NCBI GenBank assembly: GCA_005800465.1
Contig: SYFI01000048.1
Coordinates: forward strand, 1 to 23,004
DNA from: Actinomycetota bacterium
GTDB lineage: Bacteria; Actinomycetota; Thermoleophilia; Miltoncostaeales; Miltoncostaeaceae
Reading direction: 5' to 3'
Length of the DNA: 23,004 nt
The position numbers and the translations under genes were made by a program. The notes beneath the pieces were generated by a model. It made no database searches. It saw nothing but the letters and a program-made list of their open reading frames with translations, and was not told the DNA's origin. This document shows positions 7,315 through 15,518 of this stretch, in pieces. Each line of letters opens with the position of its first letter. Position 1 is the stretch's first letter.

Positions 7315-7343
7315 AGCGGCACATCCAGTCGGCGGCGGAACCC

Positions 7344-7366
7344 AGGGGGCCACGGGCCCCCTTTTT
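7344..7366 (+). terminator. Intrinsic terminator after the DPBB gene
   Basis: AGGGGGCC (7344-7351) and GGCCCCCT (7355-7362) form a perfect 8-bp stem with loop ACG, running straight into TTTTT (7362-7366). Textbook Rho-independent terminator. Confidence 0.92.
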
Positions 7367-7384
7367 CATGCCCATTTCGTAATC

Positions 7385-7484
7385 ATTGCTTTACCAGTAG
7401 GGATTGTCTAGTTTGCCTCTCCCGCATCCGGGGAAACCCGAGCGCGGGCCAAGACGAATCCTGATGACCCGAGGAGCACCGACG
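7385..7484 (+). promoter_or_regulatory. Promoter and structured leader of the nitrite/sulfite reductase operon
   Basis: The AT-richer stretch TTGCTTTACCAGTAGGGATT GTCTAGTTT (7387-7415) is promoter-like. Downstream lies a compact fold: CCCGC (7421-7425) with GCGGG (7444-7448) outside, and CGGG-GAAA-CCCG (7429-7440) inside, a GNRA tetraloop hairpin separated by a 3x3 internal loop. GAGGAG then precedes GTG 7485. The fold is seen in sequence; regulatory function is inference, and it matches no riboswitch class I know. Confidence 0.4.
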
Positions 7485-9743
7485 GTGAGCACGACTGGCT
7501 GGAGAGATCGCCTGGAGGTACAGATGCCACCCGACCTGGCGGAAGAGATCGACATCTTCGAGACCCAGCTCGAGCTCCGGCAGGATGGCCGCGTTGACGA
7601 GCGGGTGTTCGCCGAGACCCGGCTGCGCCGTGGCGTCTACGGCCAGCGCTACGACAATGGCCAGCGCCACGACGGCATTGAGCAGCGCACCCTCACATTT
7701 CCGGCCGGCGACCTCACCAAGGGACCCGAGACGCTGTGGGATGCCCCGGGCATGCTGCGCATCAAGGTGCCATGGGGCGGACTCACTCCCATTCAGCTCG
7801 ACGTAATGGCCGAACTGGCCGAGGAGTACTCCGACCACATCCTGCACATCACCACCCGTCAGGACGTGCAGCTGCATTACGTTCACATCGAGGACATGCC
7901 CACCGTCATGCGTCGTCTTGCCGCCGTTGGCATGACCACGCGTGAGGCCTGTGGCAACGGCGTGCGCAACCTCACCGCGTGCCCGCTGTCGGGCGTATGC
8001 CGTACCGAGGCGTTTGACGTCACTCCGCACTCCGAGGCCCTCTTCCGCTTTTTACTGGGACACCCCGACTGCCAGGACTTCGGACGCAAGTTCAAGATCG
8101 CGTTCTCGGGCTGCGCCGATGAGGCCTGCGGCCTGGTGATGATGCATGACCTGGGCGCAATCGCCCGCACCGACATGGTGGACGGCACGCCCGTGCACTC
8201 ATTCGACGTGTACGTGGGCGGCGGCCTCGGCACCACGCCGCACCAGGCGAAGTTGCTGGCCGATCGCGTTCCGCTTGGCGAGCTGTTGCCCATCACGCAG
8301 GCGGTGGCCCGTGTGTTCGCCCGCCTGGGCGAGAAACTGAACCGCAACCGGGCGCGCATCAAGTTCTTGGTGGCCGGAACCGGTATCGAGGAGTTCCAGC
8401 GCCTGGTGCGCGAGGAGCGCGAGATCCTTCCGTATGACGAGCGCTGGACCGCGCACCTGGAGGACGGCCTCGCCCCCGAGGTTCCGTCACGCTCGCTGGA
8501 TGGTGTTGGCGAGGAGGACGGCACCGATCCATCGTTCGTCACATGGCGTGACACCAACGCGTACCTACAGCGTCAGGATGGCTACGCCGTGGTGACCGTG
8601 CCGCTGCCGCTCGGCGACATCTCATCGCATCAGTCGCGCCTTCTGGCCGACATCGCCAGGCGCTTCGTGGGCGACACCATCCGCACCACCGTGGAGCAGA
8701 ACATTGTGTTCCGCTGGGTGCGCCTTGAAGACCTGCGCGACCTGTATGCGGCCCTTGGAGAGATCGGCATGGCCGACGCCGTGGCCGAGACCATCGTTGA
8801 CGTCACATCCTGCCCCGGCACCGACACGTGCAAGCTCGGCATCTCCGCCTCGCGCGGCCTCGCCGGCGAGCTGCGCGAGCAGTTGGCTGCAAAGCAGACC
8901 GGACTCGACGAGGCCGTGCGCGGCCTTCGCATCAAGGTGAGCGGGTGCTTTAACTCGTGCGGCCATCATCACGTGGCCGACATCGGGTTCTTCGGCAACA
9001 GCCGCAAGTCGGGTGGCCGCGTAGTGCCTCACTTCCAGGTGGTGCTCGGTGGCCAGTGGCAGCACAACGGCGGCTCGTACGGGCTCGCCGTGGGCGCCAT
9101 TCCCAGCAAGCGCATCCCCGAGGTGGTTGACCGCATCACGGACCGGTTTGTGACCGAGCGTGAGCCGGGCGAGTCGTTTCTCGACTGGACCGGTCGCACC
9201 GGCCGCAAGGGTCTCGCCGCCATCATCGCCGACCTGAAGGCGATCCCCTCGTATGAGGAGGAGCCCGGGCTGTTCAGCGACTGGGGCAACCCGCGTGAGT
9301 TCACCATCGGTGACATCGGCATCGGCGAGTGCGCGGGCGAGGTCATCTCATCGACCGACCTCGAACTGTCGTTTGCCGAGAGCATTGCCTTTGAGGCCCA
9401 GGTGGCGTTGGAGGATGGCGACGTGGCCAAGGCCGACGAGCGTGCGTACCGCGCCATGATCACCGCCGCGCGCGCCATTGTGCGTACCGAACTGCCGGAC
9501 GTGCCGGAGGAGGACGACGTGATCGTGGGTGAGTTCGATACCCGCTTCGTTGAGACCAACCGGTTCCGCGACCGCTTTGCGCACTCGAAGTTCGCGCGCC
9601 CGCTGCTTGAGCGCCACGCATCGGGTGAGGCCGCCGCCAACGAGGAGGCCGCCCGGTCGCTCGTGGAGGAGGCTCAGCTGTTCATCGACGCGGCCCACGC
9701 GTTTCAGATCCGCGAGGCCGGCGCAACGTCGGCCACGCAGTAA
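7485..9743 (+). CDS. Siroheme/[4Fe-4S] nitrite/sulfite reductase with C-terminal extension
   Basis: 752 residues from GTG 7485, chosen for the GAGGAG 8 nt upstream; an ATG at 7464 is also in frame. It makes the six-electron reduction of sulfite to sulfide or nitrite to ammonia in the cytoplasm. The catalytic cluster ligands are in the second half: CPGTDTC (C443, C449) and CFNSC (C488, C492). The first half also keeps CPLSGVC (C166, C172) and CADEAC (C210, C215), where many relatives have lost the cysteines. After the reductase core (about residue 600) there is a 150-residue acidic, helical tail not found in short ferredoxin-type enzymes. Sulfite versus nitrite cannot be decided from sequence. 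The next gene follows by 26 nt and is likely cotranscribed. Confidence 0.88.
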   Translation: MSTTGWRDRLEVQMPPDLAEEIDIFETQLELRQDGRVDERVFAETRLRRGVYGQRYDNGQRHDGIEQRTLTFPAGDLTKGPETLWDAPGMLRIKVPWGGLTPIQLDVMAELAEEYSDHILHITTRQDVQLHYVHIEDMPTVMRRLAAVGMTTREACGNGVRNLTACPLSGVCRTEAFDVTPHSEALFRFLLGHPDCQDFGRKFKIAFSGCADEACGLVMMHDLGAIARTDMVDGTPVHSFDVYVGGGLGTTPHQAKLLADRVPLGELLPITQAVARVFARLGEKLNRNRARIKFLVAGTGIEEFQRLVREEREILPYDERWTAHLEDGLAPEVPSRSLDGVGEEDGTDPSFVTWRDTNAYLQRQDGYAVVTVPLPLGDISSHQSRLLADIARRFVGDTIRTTVEQNIVFRWVRLEDLRDLYAALGEIGMADAVAETIVDVTSCPGTDTCKLGISASRGLAGELREQLAAKQTGLDEAVRGLRIKVSGCFNSCGHHHVADIGFFGNSRKSGGRVVPHFQVVLGGQWQHNGGSYGLAVGAIPSKRIPEVVDRITDRFVTEREPGESFLDWTGRTGRKGLAAIIADLKAIPSYEEEPGLFSDWGNPREFTIGDIGIGECAGEVISSTDLELSFAESIAFEAQVALEDGDVAKADERAYRAMITAARAIVRTELPDVPEEDDVIVGEFDTRFVETNRFRDRFAHSKFARPLLERHASGEAAANEEAARSLVEEAQLFIDAAHAFQIREAGATSATQ

Positions 9744-9769
9744 TCCACGGCCTACGGAGAAGACACGAC

Positions 9770-10366
9770 ATGAACCCACAGCGCATCGCCGTGAAGCTGT
9801 ACCTCGAGGACCCAGCGGCCCTCGACCCCGAGGAGCTCGTGCCAGTCTTCCACCGGTTTATCCGGGAAGACGTGGTGACCGGTGTGCCAATCGACGTGGC
9901 CCGCTACGGCCACGTGAGCGATGGTCCGGGGATCATGATCATCGGGAGCCTGAAGGACCATGCCCTCGATCTGGGCGGCGGCCGTGCCGGACTGTCGAGC
10001 ACCCTCAAGCGCGGCGCCGACGGCACCGTGGCGGGCCGTGTGCACGACCTGGTGCAGGACGTGGCACGCGTGTCGATGGACCTGCAGGCAGATCCCGATC
10101 TGGGGTCCCGTGCCCGAGTGGGCACTGGTGAGATCCTCATCACCATCCTCGACCGCTACGAGGCGCCCAACGACGACGCCACGCTGCTGAAGGTCGATCC
10201 GGCCATCCGCGAGGTCGTCACGGCCCTCAGCGAAGCCGGCGGTGCGGGTGCCGTCACCGTCGAGCGGGTGGGTGAGTCGCGCGACCCATTCGCCGTGCGC
10301 GTGCTGCTCGACCAGCCGCGGCCGCTTATCCAATGGGCGGAGGGCGTGGAAGCCGCCTCGGTCTAG
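9770..10366 (+). CDS. Conserved protein of unknown function, companion of the nitrite/sulfite reductase
   Basis: 198 residues with an ATG at 9770 and GGAG 11 nt upstream. No signal peptide, membrane segment or cofactor motif. It has the look of a widespread uncharacterised family: VPVFHRFIREDVVTGVPIDVARYGHVSDGPG near the N-terminus, IIGSLKDHALDLGGGRAGL after it, then a helical middle and ILDRYEAPNDDATL at about 125-138. The 'vFHrfI....IDVA.Y.HV..GPG' and 'lD...gR.GL' patterns recur together in that family as I remember it. Being directly behind the reductase with no terminator between, it probably works with sulfur or nitrogen assimilation, for example as an assembly or electron-transfer partner. 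That role is inference. Confidence 0.7.
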   Translation: MNPQRIAVKLYLEDPAALDPEELVPVFHRFIREDVVTGVPIDVARYGHVSDGPGIMIIGSLKDHALDLGGGRAGLSSTLKRGADGTVAGRVHDLVQDVARVSMDLQADPDLGSRARVGTGEILITILDRYEAPNDDATLLKVDPAIREVVTALSEAGGAGAVTVERVGESRDPFAVRVLLDQPRPLIQWAEGVEAASV

Positions 10367-10476
10367 GGGAACCTCGGGGAGGCGGCCTTACGGGCCCCTC
10401 ATACGACGCACACGTCGGGCACCAATTGTGGGCCGATTCTTCACGGACTTAAGAAGGACCCCTAAGGAGGACTCCC

Positions 10477-11925
10477 GTGAAGAAGGCCCGGCTCGCCGGT
10501 GCGGTTCTTGCCGCACTCATCGGCGCAGCGACTGTTCCCGCACTTGCCGTGGCGCATGGATCAATGTCCGATCCGCCGTCGCGCCTGCATGGATGCGCGT
10601 TCAGCCTCAAGAATGATCCCGCCTGCGTGGCGGCGTTCACCGCGAACCCGCAGGCGGTGTACGACTGGATGGAACTGAACATCAGCGCGGCCGGCGATCA
10701 GCATCAGGCGCTCATCCCCGATGGGCAACTGTGCAGCGCGGGTCGCGCGAAGTACGCCGCATTCGACGTGGCGCGTGCCTGGCCGGTGACCGACATCGCT
10801 CCGGGTGCCGATGGCAAGTACAGCTTCACGTGGACCTCATCGGCCCCACATGCGACCAAGTACTACCGCCTCTATCTGGCCAAGGCGTCGTACGACCCAT
10901 CGCAGCCGCTCAGGTGGGCAGACCTTGAGCAGGTATACGACTCGGGGGCGATCCCAGCTGCCGCCACCAACACGTTCAGGGTGGCCCTCCCGGCGCGCAC
11001 CGGGCACCAGGTGCTCTACACCGTGTGGCAGCGGAACGACTCGCTTGAGGCGTTCTACGCCTGCAACGACATCCGTCAGGTGGCAGCGGGCGGGACCACG
11101 CCCGCCCCGACTCCGGCACCCACGCCTCCTCCCGTACCAACACCGACCCCGACACCAATCCCGACGCCAACACCGGGGACCAACCTGGCGGTGACCCAGA
11201 CCGTGGCCTCCGATTGGGGCGAGGGGTACTGCAAGGACGTACGCGTGACCAACAACGGGTCGGTGGCCGTCACGTGGACGGTGCCCGTTCCGGTCGAGGG
11301 CATGGTGAGCACGCTGTGGTCTGCAAAAGCCGCGAATGGCGCGACCACCGGCACCCTTCAGGTGAGCGGCGAGTCGTGGAACTCGACGCTGGCGGCAGGG
11401 GCGTCAACCGCCTTTGGATACTGCGGAATGCGTACGGGCACCCCGGCGCCTCTGCCGACTCCCGCTCCGACGCCGGTGCCAGTTCCGACTCCGGTGGGCA
11501 ATGCCGCGTTCGCACTCACCATCACGTCAGACTGGGCCTCTGGGTTCTGCGCTGATGTCAAGGTGACCACCACATCCCTCTCGCCCATCACGTGGCAGGG
11601 GCAGCTGGCGATCGGTGGCACAACCACAAGCCTCTGGAACGCGGTGGCCAGCGGGACGTCGGGCACCGTGACCGTGAAGGGTGAGGCGTGGAACCCGATG
11701 GTGTCGGCATCGTCACCAAGCACATTTGGCTACTGCGCCAACCGTCCGGTGTCGTCAGTAGCGGCATCGATGCCGGTGATCACGGCAGCCACAGTCGCGG
11801 TCGTAGACACCCCCGCCACTCCATCCGTGGCGAAGGCAGTGACCAAGATGAAGGTGGCCACCAAGGCAACCAGCAGGGTGAAGAAGCAGAAGCGGCCGAC
11901 GAGGGTCGCCGCGCACCACCACTAG
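10477..11925 (+). CDS. Secreted AA10 lytic polysaccharide monooxygenase with two CBM2 modules
   Basis: 482 residues, GTG start behind a perfect AAGGAGG (10464-10470, 6-nt spacing). The signal peptide (1-26) ends AVA and is followed by His27 in HGSMSDPPSR, so cleavage would expose the N-terminal histidine of the copper brace. The second copper histidine is probably H125 (SAPHATKYY), and VWQRNDSLEAFYACNDI is the typical AA10 C-terminal block. Order: LPMO (27-~205), Pro/Thr linker (~207-232), CBM2 (~235-325, SDWGEGYC...STLWSA...ESWNS...FGYC), second PT linker, CBM2 (~347-430, SDWASGFC...TSLWNA...EAWNP...FGYC). It should cleave crystalline cellulose or chitin outside the cell. The tail (~431-482) is Lys/Arg-rich and ends HHH, unusual for this family. 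Confidence 0.92.
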   Translation: MKKARLAGAVLAALIGAATVPALAVAHGSMSDPPSRLHGCAFSLKNDPACVAAFTANPQAVYDWMELNISAAGDQHQALIPDGQLCSAGRAKYAAFDVARAWPVTDIAPGADGKYSFTWTSSAPHATKYYRLYLAKASYDPSQPLRWADLEQVYDSGAIPAAATNTFRVALPARTGHQVLYTVWQRNDSLEAFYACNDIRQVAAGGTTPAPTPAPTPPPVPTPTPTPIPTPTPGTNLAVTQTVASDWGEGYCKDVRVTNNGSVAVTWTVPVPVEGMVSTLWSAKAANGATTGTLQVSGESWNSTLAAGASTAFGYCGMRTGTPAPLPTPAPTPVPVPTPVGNAAFALTITSDWASGFCADVKVTTTSLSPITWQGQLAIGGTTTSLWNAVASGTSGTVTVKGEAWNPMVSASSPSTFGYCANRPVSSVAASMPVITAATVAVVDTPATPSVAKAVTKMKVATKATSRVKKQKRPTRVAAHHH

Positions 11926-11936
11926 CGACCCGACGT

Positions 11937-11971
11937 AGTCGACCACCCCGGGGCCGCCGGGGTGGTCGACT
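11937..11971 (+). terminator. Strong hairpin after the LPMO gene
   Basis: A perfect 15-bp inverted repeat, 11937-11951 with 11957-11971 (core GTCGACCACCCCGG / CCGGGGTGGTCGAC), loop GGCCG, 11 bp after the LPMO stop. No T-run follows. Being symmetric, it could also insulate against read-through from either side. Confidence 0.8.
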
Positions 11972-12015
11972 GGTCATCGGGCACCGGCCGCGGACTTCGT
12001 CCACACTCCCGACCT

Positions 12016-12948
12016 GTGAATGTTCCCCTTTGGGCCTGGGCCGCGCTGGTCGCCGCCACAATCATCATCATCGTGCTCGATCTGCTGGTCATCTCGAAAG
12101 CCGGGAAAGAGATGCGCATGCGTACTGCGCTCCTCTGGACCGCCTTCTGGCTAGCACTCGGAGTCGCATTCGGGTTTCTCGTGGGGGCGATCTGGGGATC
12201 GCAATACGCAGGGCAGTACTGGTCGGGCTTCTTGCTCGAGTACTCGCTGTCGATGGACAACGTGTTCGTGTTCATCGTGCTCTTTGGGTTCTTTGCCACC
12301 CCGCAGGTGGCCCGCCTGCGCGTACTCACGGTGGGCATTCTTTTGGCCCTCGCGCTGCGTCTCGCCGCGATCCTCGTGGGGGGCGTGCTCATTACCCGCG
12401 CCTCGTGGGTGCTCTATCTCTTTGGTGCGTTCCTGCTGTGGACCGCATGGCGCCTGATCGCCCACGCAGACGACCCCGCAGACCCCGAGCATTCCAAGGT
12501 GCTGCGGTTTCTCAAGCGGCATCTGCCACTGACAGGCACCTACGAGGGTGCCAACTACGTTGTGCGGCGTGGCGGCAAACGCATGGTCACCACGCTTGGG
12601 CTGGTGCTCATCATGCTGGCCGGTACCGACCTGGTGTTCGCACTCGACTCCATACCCGCCGCCTTTGGGGTGACCACGGAGCCGTTCCTTGTGTTCGCAG
12701 TCAATGCGTTCGCACTCCTCGGGCTCAGATCGCTCTACTTCGTGCTCGAGGGCATGGTCGAGCGCTTCAAGTACCTCTCATATGGGCTGGCCATTGTGCT
12801 GGCATTCGTGGGCGTGAAGATGCTGGTGAAGGACGTATGGCACCCCGCCGCATGGATGTCGCTTGGTTTCATCGTGCTGGTGCTGGCGGGAAGCATCGGC
12901 ATCAGCTTGTGGTCGACGCGCCCCGGGCGTGACGTGCGCCCGGGCTGA
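12016..12948 (+). CDS. TerC/Alx family integral membrane protein
   Basis: 310 residues from GTG 12016; the frame extends upstream to 11962, but that start lies in the terminator hairpin. About eight to nine membrane helices. Family hallmarks: LLEYSLSMDNVFVFIVLFGFF (LSxDNvFv), GTDLVFALDSIPAAFGVT, and NAFALLGLRSLYFVLEGMV. The buried acidic residues of these motifs are those implicated in metal binding. In Alx/MeeY-type relatives the protein exports manganese; tellurite resistance is a historical name. The full-length two-module form here suggests metal-ion efflux. It stands between two non-related genes with no partner tellurite genes, so a manganese role is favoured, by inference. The loop around residues 153-185 (HADDPADPEHS...GTYEGANY) is soluble. 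Confidence 0.9.
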   Translation: MNVPLWAWAALVAATIIIIVLDLLVISKAGKEMRMRTALLWTAFWLALGVAFGFLVGAIWGSQYAGQYWSGFLLEYSLSMDNVFVFIVLFGFFATPQVARLRVLTVGILLALALRLAAILVGGVLITRASWVLYLFGAFLLWTAWRLIAHADDPADPEHSKVLRFLKRHLPLTGTYEGANYVVRRGGKRMVTTLGLVLIMLAGTDLVFALDSIPAAFGVTTEPFLVFAVNAFALLGLRSLYFVLEGMVERFKYLSYGLAIVLAFVGVKMLVKDVWHPAAWMSLGFIVLVLAGSIGISLWSTRPGRDVRPG

Positions 12949-13014
12949 CAGAGGTCCCCAGCACCCCTCGGCACGACCAAAGCGGACACCTGCCCGGGAT
13001 ACCATAGGTCGCCG

Positions 13015-13731
13015 GTGGACCAGCTCTCACTCATCTCATTCCCCATCGCCTTTGCGGCGGGATTTGTCTCATTCGCATCACCGTGCGTGCTCGCGCTGGT
13101 TCCGGGCTACCTGTCGTTTATCTCAGGTGTGCCGGCCGATCAGGTGGAGCAGCGCTGGAAGAGCGTCATCCGCCCCACGCTCGCGTTCATTCTGGGCTTC
13201 GCGATCATGTTCTCCATCTTCGGCGCCAGCGCCGGGCTACTGGGGCGATCGCTCGCCCGCAGCCGCGACACGCTCAACCTGGTGGCGGGGATCATTCTCA
13301 TCGTCATGGGCGTAGCCATGCTCGTGCTGCCCCGACTTGGATGGATGCAGGGGGATCGGCGCATCCGTATGGCGAAGCGACCAGAGACACTGGTGGGCGC
13401 AAGCCTGGTGGGCGCCGCCTTCGCCGCCGGATGGACCCCCTGCATTGGCCCGATTCTCGGCAGTATCCTCACCTACGCCGCTCCCACCGGGTCACCCCTG
13501 GCCGGTGCGCTACTGCTATTCGTGTACTCGCTTGGCCTGGGTATCCCATTTCTACTGGCCGGGATGTTTCTCACCCAGACCCTGTCAGCGTCGCGGTGGA
13601 TACGCGATCACTGGAATATGGTGAATGCAATTGGCGCTGGGCTCATGATCGCGCTCGGCATACTCGTCGCAACAGGTGAGATGGAGCGCATTACCCAGCA
13701 ACTCTCCCGAATAGGGTTCGCGGGACTCTAG
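13015..13731 (+). CDS. ccdA: CcdA/DsbD-type cytochrome c biogenesis thiol transporter
   Basis: 238 residues with six predicted membrane helices. The two reactive cysteines stand in the expected places: SPCVLALVPGYLSF in the first helix (residue ~24) and GWTPCIGPILGSI in the fourth. In this family they relay electrons from cytoplasmic thioredoxin across the membrane to reduce cysteines of apocytochromes or other extracytoplasmic thiol proteins. GTG 13015 is the start; no strong Shine-Dalgarno. Its stop TAG is embedded in TAGGAGG, which serves as the ribosome site of the following epimerase, so the two reading frames are closely coupled although functionally unrelated. No ccsA/resB or thioredoxin partner is present in the window. 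Confidence 0.92.
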   Translation: MDQLSLISFPIAFAAGFVSFASPCVLALVPGYLSFISGVPADQVEQRWKSVIRPTLAFILGFAIMFSIFGASAGLLGRSLARSRDTLNLVAGIILIVMGVAMLVLPRLGWMQGDRRIRMAKRPETLVGASLVGAAFAAGWTPCIGPILGSILTYAAPTGSPLAGALLLFVYSLGLGIPFLLAGMFLTQTLSASRWIRDHWNMVNAIGAGLMIALGILVATGEMERITQQLSRIGFAGL

Positions 13732-13738
13732 GAGGCTC

Positions 13739-14809
13739 ATGCGCATCGTTTCGCTGGTCGGCAACCGACCCCAGTTCGTAAAGGCCGCTCCCCTGTGCCA
13801 GGCACTCCGTGCAGAGGGCGAGGAGATACTCGTGCATTCAGGCCAGCACTACGACCAGGACCTGGCCGATCTGTTCTTCGACGAGCTCGGAATCCCGGCA
13901 CCCGACCACTCCTTGGCGGTGGGCCCCGGCAGCCCGCTGCATCAGCTCACCATCATGATGGAGCGCCTGGAGCCGGTGCTCGCTGACACCCAGCCCGACG
14001 CACTGCTGGTGTACGGCGACACCACCACCACGCTGGCCGGTGCCCTGGTGGCCGCCAAGATGAACGTGCCGCTTGCACATGTGGAGGCCGGGCTGCGCTC
14101 ATTTGACAAGCGGATGCCCGAAGAGCAGAACCGGGTGATCACCGACCACCTGAGCGACGTGCTGCTGTGCCCCACCCAGCAGGCCGTGGACAATCTGACG
14201 CGCGAGGGCGTGACCAAGGGCGTGCACCTTGTGGGCGACGTGATGTACGACGCCTGCCGCGCATTCGCAGCCCTAGCCGCCAAGCAGCCCGGGGCTCTCG
14301 GCCGCGGCCTGGAGCCCGGTGGCTACGTGCTGGTAACCATTCACCGCGCGGCGGCCACCGACACGCCCGAGGCCCTCAGCGCAATGGTGGAGGTGCTCAC
14401 GTCGCTCGACGCGCCGGCCATCTTCCCCGTGCATCCGCGCACCAAGGCCAAGCTTGAGGCCGCCGACCGTTGGGATGAACTGCAGAACGTTACCGGGCTC
14501 ATCATGGCCCGGCCCGCCGGATACCTCGACTTCACGGCGCTGCTGATGCAGGCGCAGGCCGTGATCACCGACTCCGGCGGCGTGCAGAAGGAGGCCTACT
14601 TCCACGGCATCCCCTGCATCACCCTGCGCGACACCACCGAGTGGGTGGAGACCGTGGATGGCGGGTTCAACCGCCTTACCGGTATGGATGCCGCAAAGGT
14701 GGCCGAGGCAATGGCCGACCTGTCCATGCCCGATGAGCGCCCGCAGTACTACGGCGACGGCCATGCGGCCGACGCCATCGTGCGTGCCCTGATGGCCGAA
14801 CTGGGCTAG
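13739..14809 (+). CDS. Non-hydrolysing UDP-N-acetylhexosamine 2-epimerase, WbpI-like
   Basis: 356 residues with two Rossmann-like halves (GT-B fold). The N-terminus GNRPQFVKAAPL and VHSGQHYDQDLADLFFDELGIPAP match the WbpI/FnlC branch ('GaRPQFiKaa...HTGQHYD..Ms..FF.eL'), rather than the WecB branch ('GTRPEaIKmaP'). Catalytic-region motifs HVEAGLRSFDKRMPEEQNR, a His in VTIHRAA, VHPRTK and ITDSGGVQKEAYF are all present. WbpI acts on UDP-2,3-diacetamido-glucuronate to give the manno form, which fits the WbpA/B/D-like genes that follow. The start ATG 13739 has AGGAGG 5 nt upstream. Its TAG shares a CTAG with the converging membrane gene. The alternative is a plain UDP-GlcNAc 2-epimerase. Confidence 0.88.
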   Translation: MRIVSLVGNRPQFVKAAPLCQALRAEGEEILVHSGQHYDQDLADLFFDELGIPAPDHSLAVGPGSPLHQLTIMMERLEPVLADTQPDALLVYGDTTTTLAGALVAAKMNVPLAHVEAGLRSFDKRMPEEQNRVITDHLSDVLLCPTQQAVDNLTREGVTKGVHLVGDVMYDACRAFAALAAKQPGALGRGLEPGGYVLVTIHRAAATDTPEALSAMVEVLTSLDAPAIFPVHPRTKAKLEAADRWDELQNVTGLIMARPAGYLDFTALLMQAQAVITDSGGVQKEAYFHGIPCITLRDTTEWVETVDGGFNRLTGMDAAKVAEAMADLSMPDERPQYYGDGHAADAIVRALMAELG

Positions 14810-15498
14810 GGAAGGTCGAAGGGCGACGGACCGTCGTCGTACGTCGGGCTGCCGGTGCCCGGCAGCTCAAACACATCGGTGGCACCAAACCGCACCAGAA
14901 GCGCGGTGGGGCGGATCATGAGGAACAGGCGCGCCGACCGGGACTCCTCCGCCTGCGTCCAGCGCCGGGCCTCGGCCCGGTCGACGATGCCGATGCCAAC
15001 GCCTGCACCGGCCAGCAATGCGGCGGTGGCGCCCACCTGGCTGATGGCCGTATCGAGCACCAGCAGGACGACCGCACCGAGCAGCAGCACTGATGCAGCG
15101 CGGGCGTGACGCTCCCGGGCATCTGCCGGGGTCTCGTGCACCATGGCGTGAGGACTCAATACGTGGGTCAGGGCGTGGGTCACCCGGCGGCGGCTCGTAA
15201 TGCCGCCGAGCACCAGTGTCATCAGCAATGAGGCGGCAAAGACGATGCCCGCCTCAAGCGGCTGAACGGGGCCATCAACCAGCCATACGACGGTCCAGTA
15301 GCAGGCCGATGCGAGCCCCAGAGACATCATGGCCTGGCCGCGCCAGCTGATCTCGGCAGATGCGCGGACGATTCGCGGGAGCCCAGCAAGTGCGGTATCT
15401 GCCAATTCGCCCCTCCAGATGGTTGTGAGCAGGGGGAACCACGAGGCCGCAGTGCCCCCCGGGTGGCTACGATACCGCCGCTGTCCATGCAGAATCAC
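14806..15498 (-). CDS. Membrane protein of unknown function inside the sugar cluster
   Basis: About 230 residues on the minus strand between the epimerase and the dehydrogenase. I do not recognise the family. The N-terminal 50 residues are soluble and contain RASAEISWRGQA; four hydrophobic segments follow (MMSLGLASACYWTVVWLV, LEAGIVFAASLLMTLVLGGI, ASVLLLGAVVLLVLDTAI, ATAALLAGAGVGIGIV), and a cytoplasmic-looking tail ends PSPFDLP. A histidine-rich loop, THALTHVLSPHAMVH, lies between helices 2 and 3. The start is uncertain: GTG 15498 leaves 20 bp to the divergent dehydrogenase start, while GTG 15537 would overlap it. The stop shares CTAG with the epimerase stop. It might be a transport or polymer-assembly component, but nothing proves that. 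Confidence 0.65.
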   Translation of the reverse strand: MILHGQRRYRSHPGGTAASWFPLLTTIWRGELADTALAGLPRIVRASAEISWRGQAMMSLGLASACYWTVVWLVDGPVQPLEAGIVFAASLLMTLVLGGITSRRRVTHALTHVLSPHAMVHETPADARERHARAASVLLLGAVVLLVLDTAISQVGATAALLAGAGVGIGIVDRAEARRWTQAEESRSARLFLMIRPTALLVRFGATDVFELPGTGSPTYDDGPSPFDLP

Positions 15499-15518
15499 AT
15501 CTTCCAGAGCGGTCGCCC

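Noticed and set aside
6333..7322. 329-residue minus-strand frame over tRNA-Lys and the DPBB gene
   Set aside because: It reads through the tRNA in antisense and through a terminator; the product has no domain.
7470..7488. SAH riboswitch-like CCGAGGAGC before the reductase
   Set aside because: Only a short match that coincides with the ribosome-binding site; the rest of the motif is missing.
11688..12932. 414-residue plus-strand frame across the LPMO end and TerC gene
   Set aside because: Crosses the 15-bp terminator hairpin and is out of frame with clear TerC motifs.
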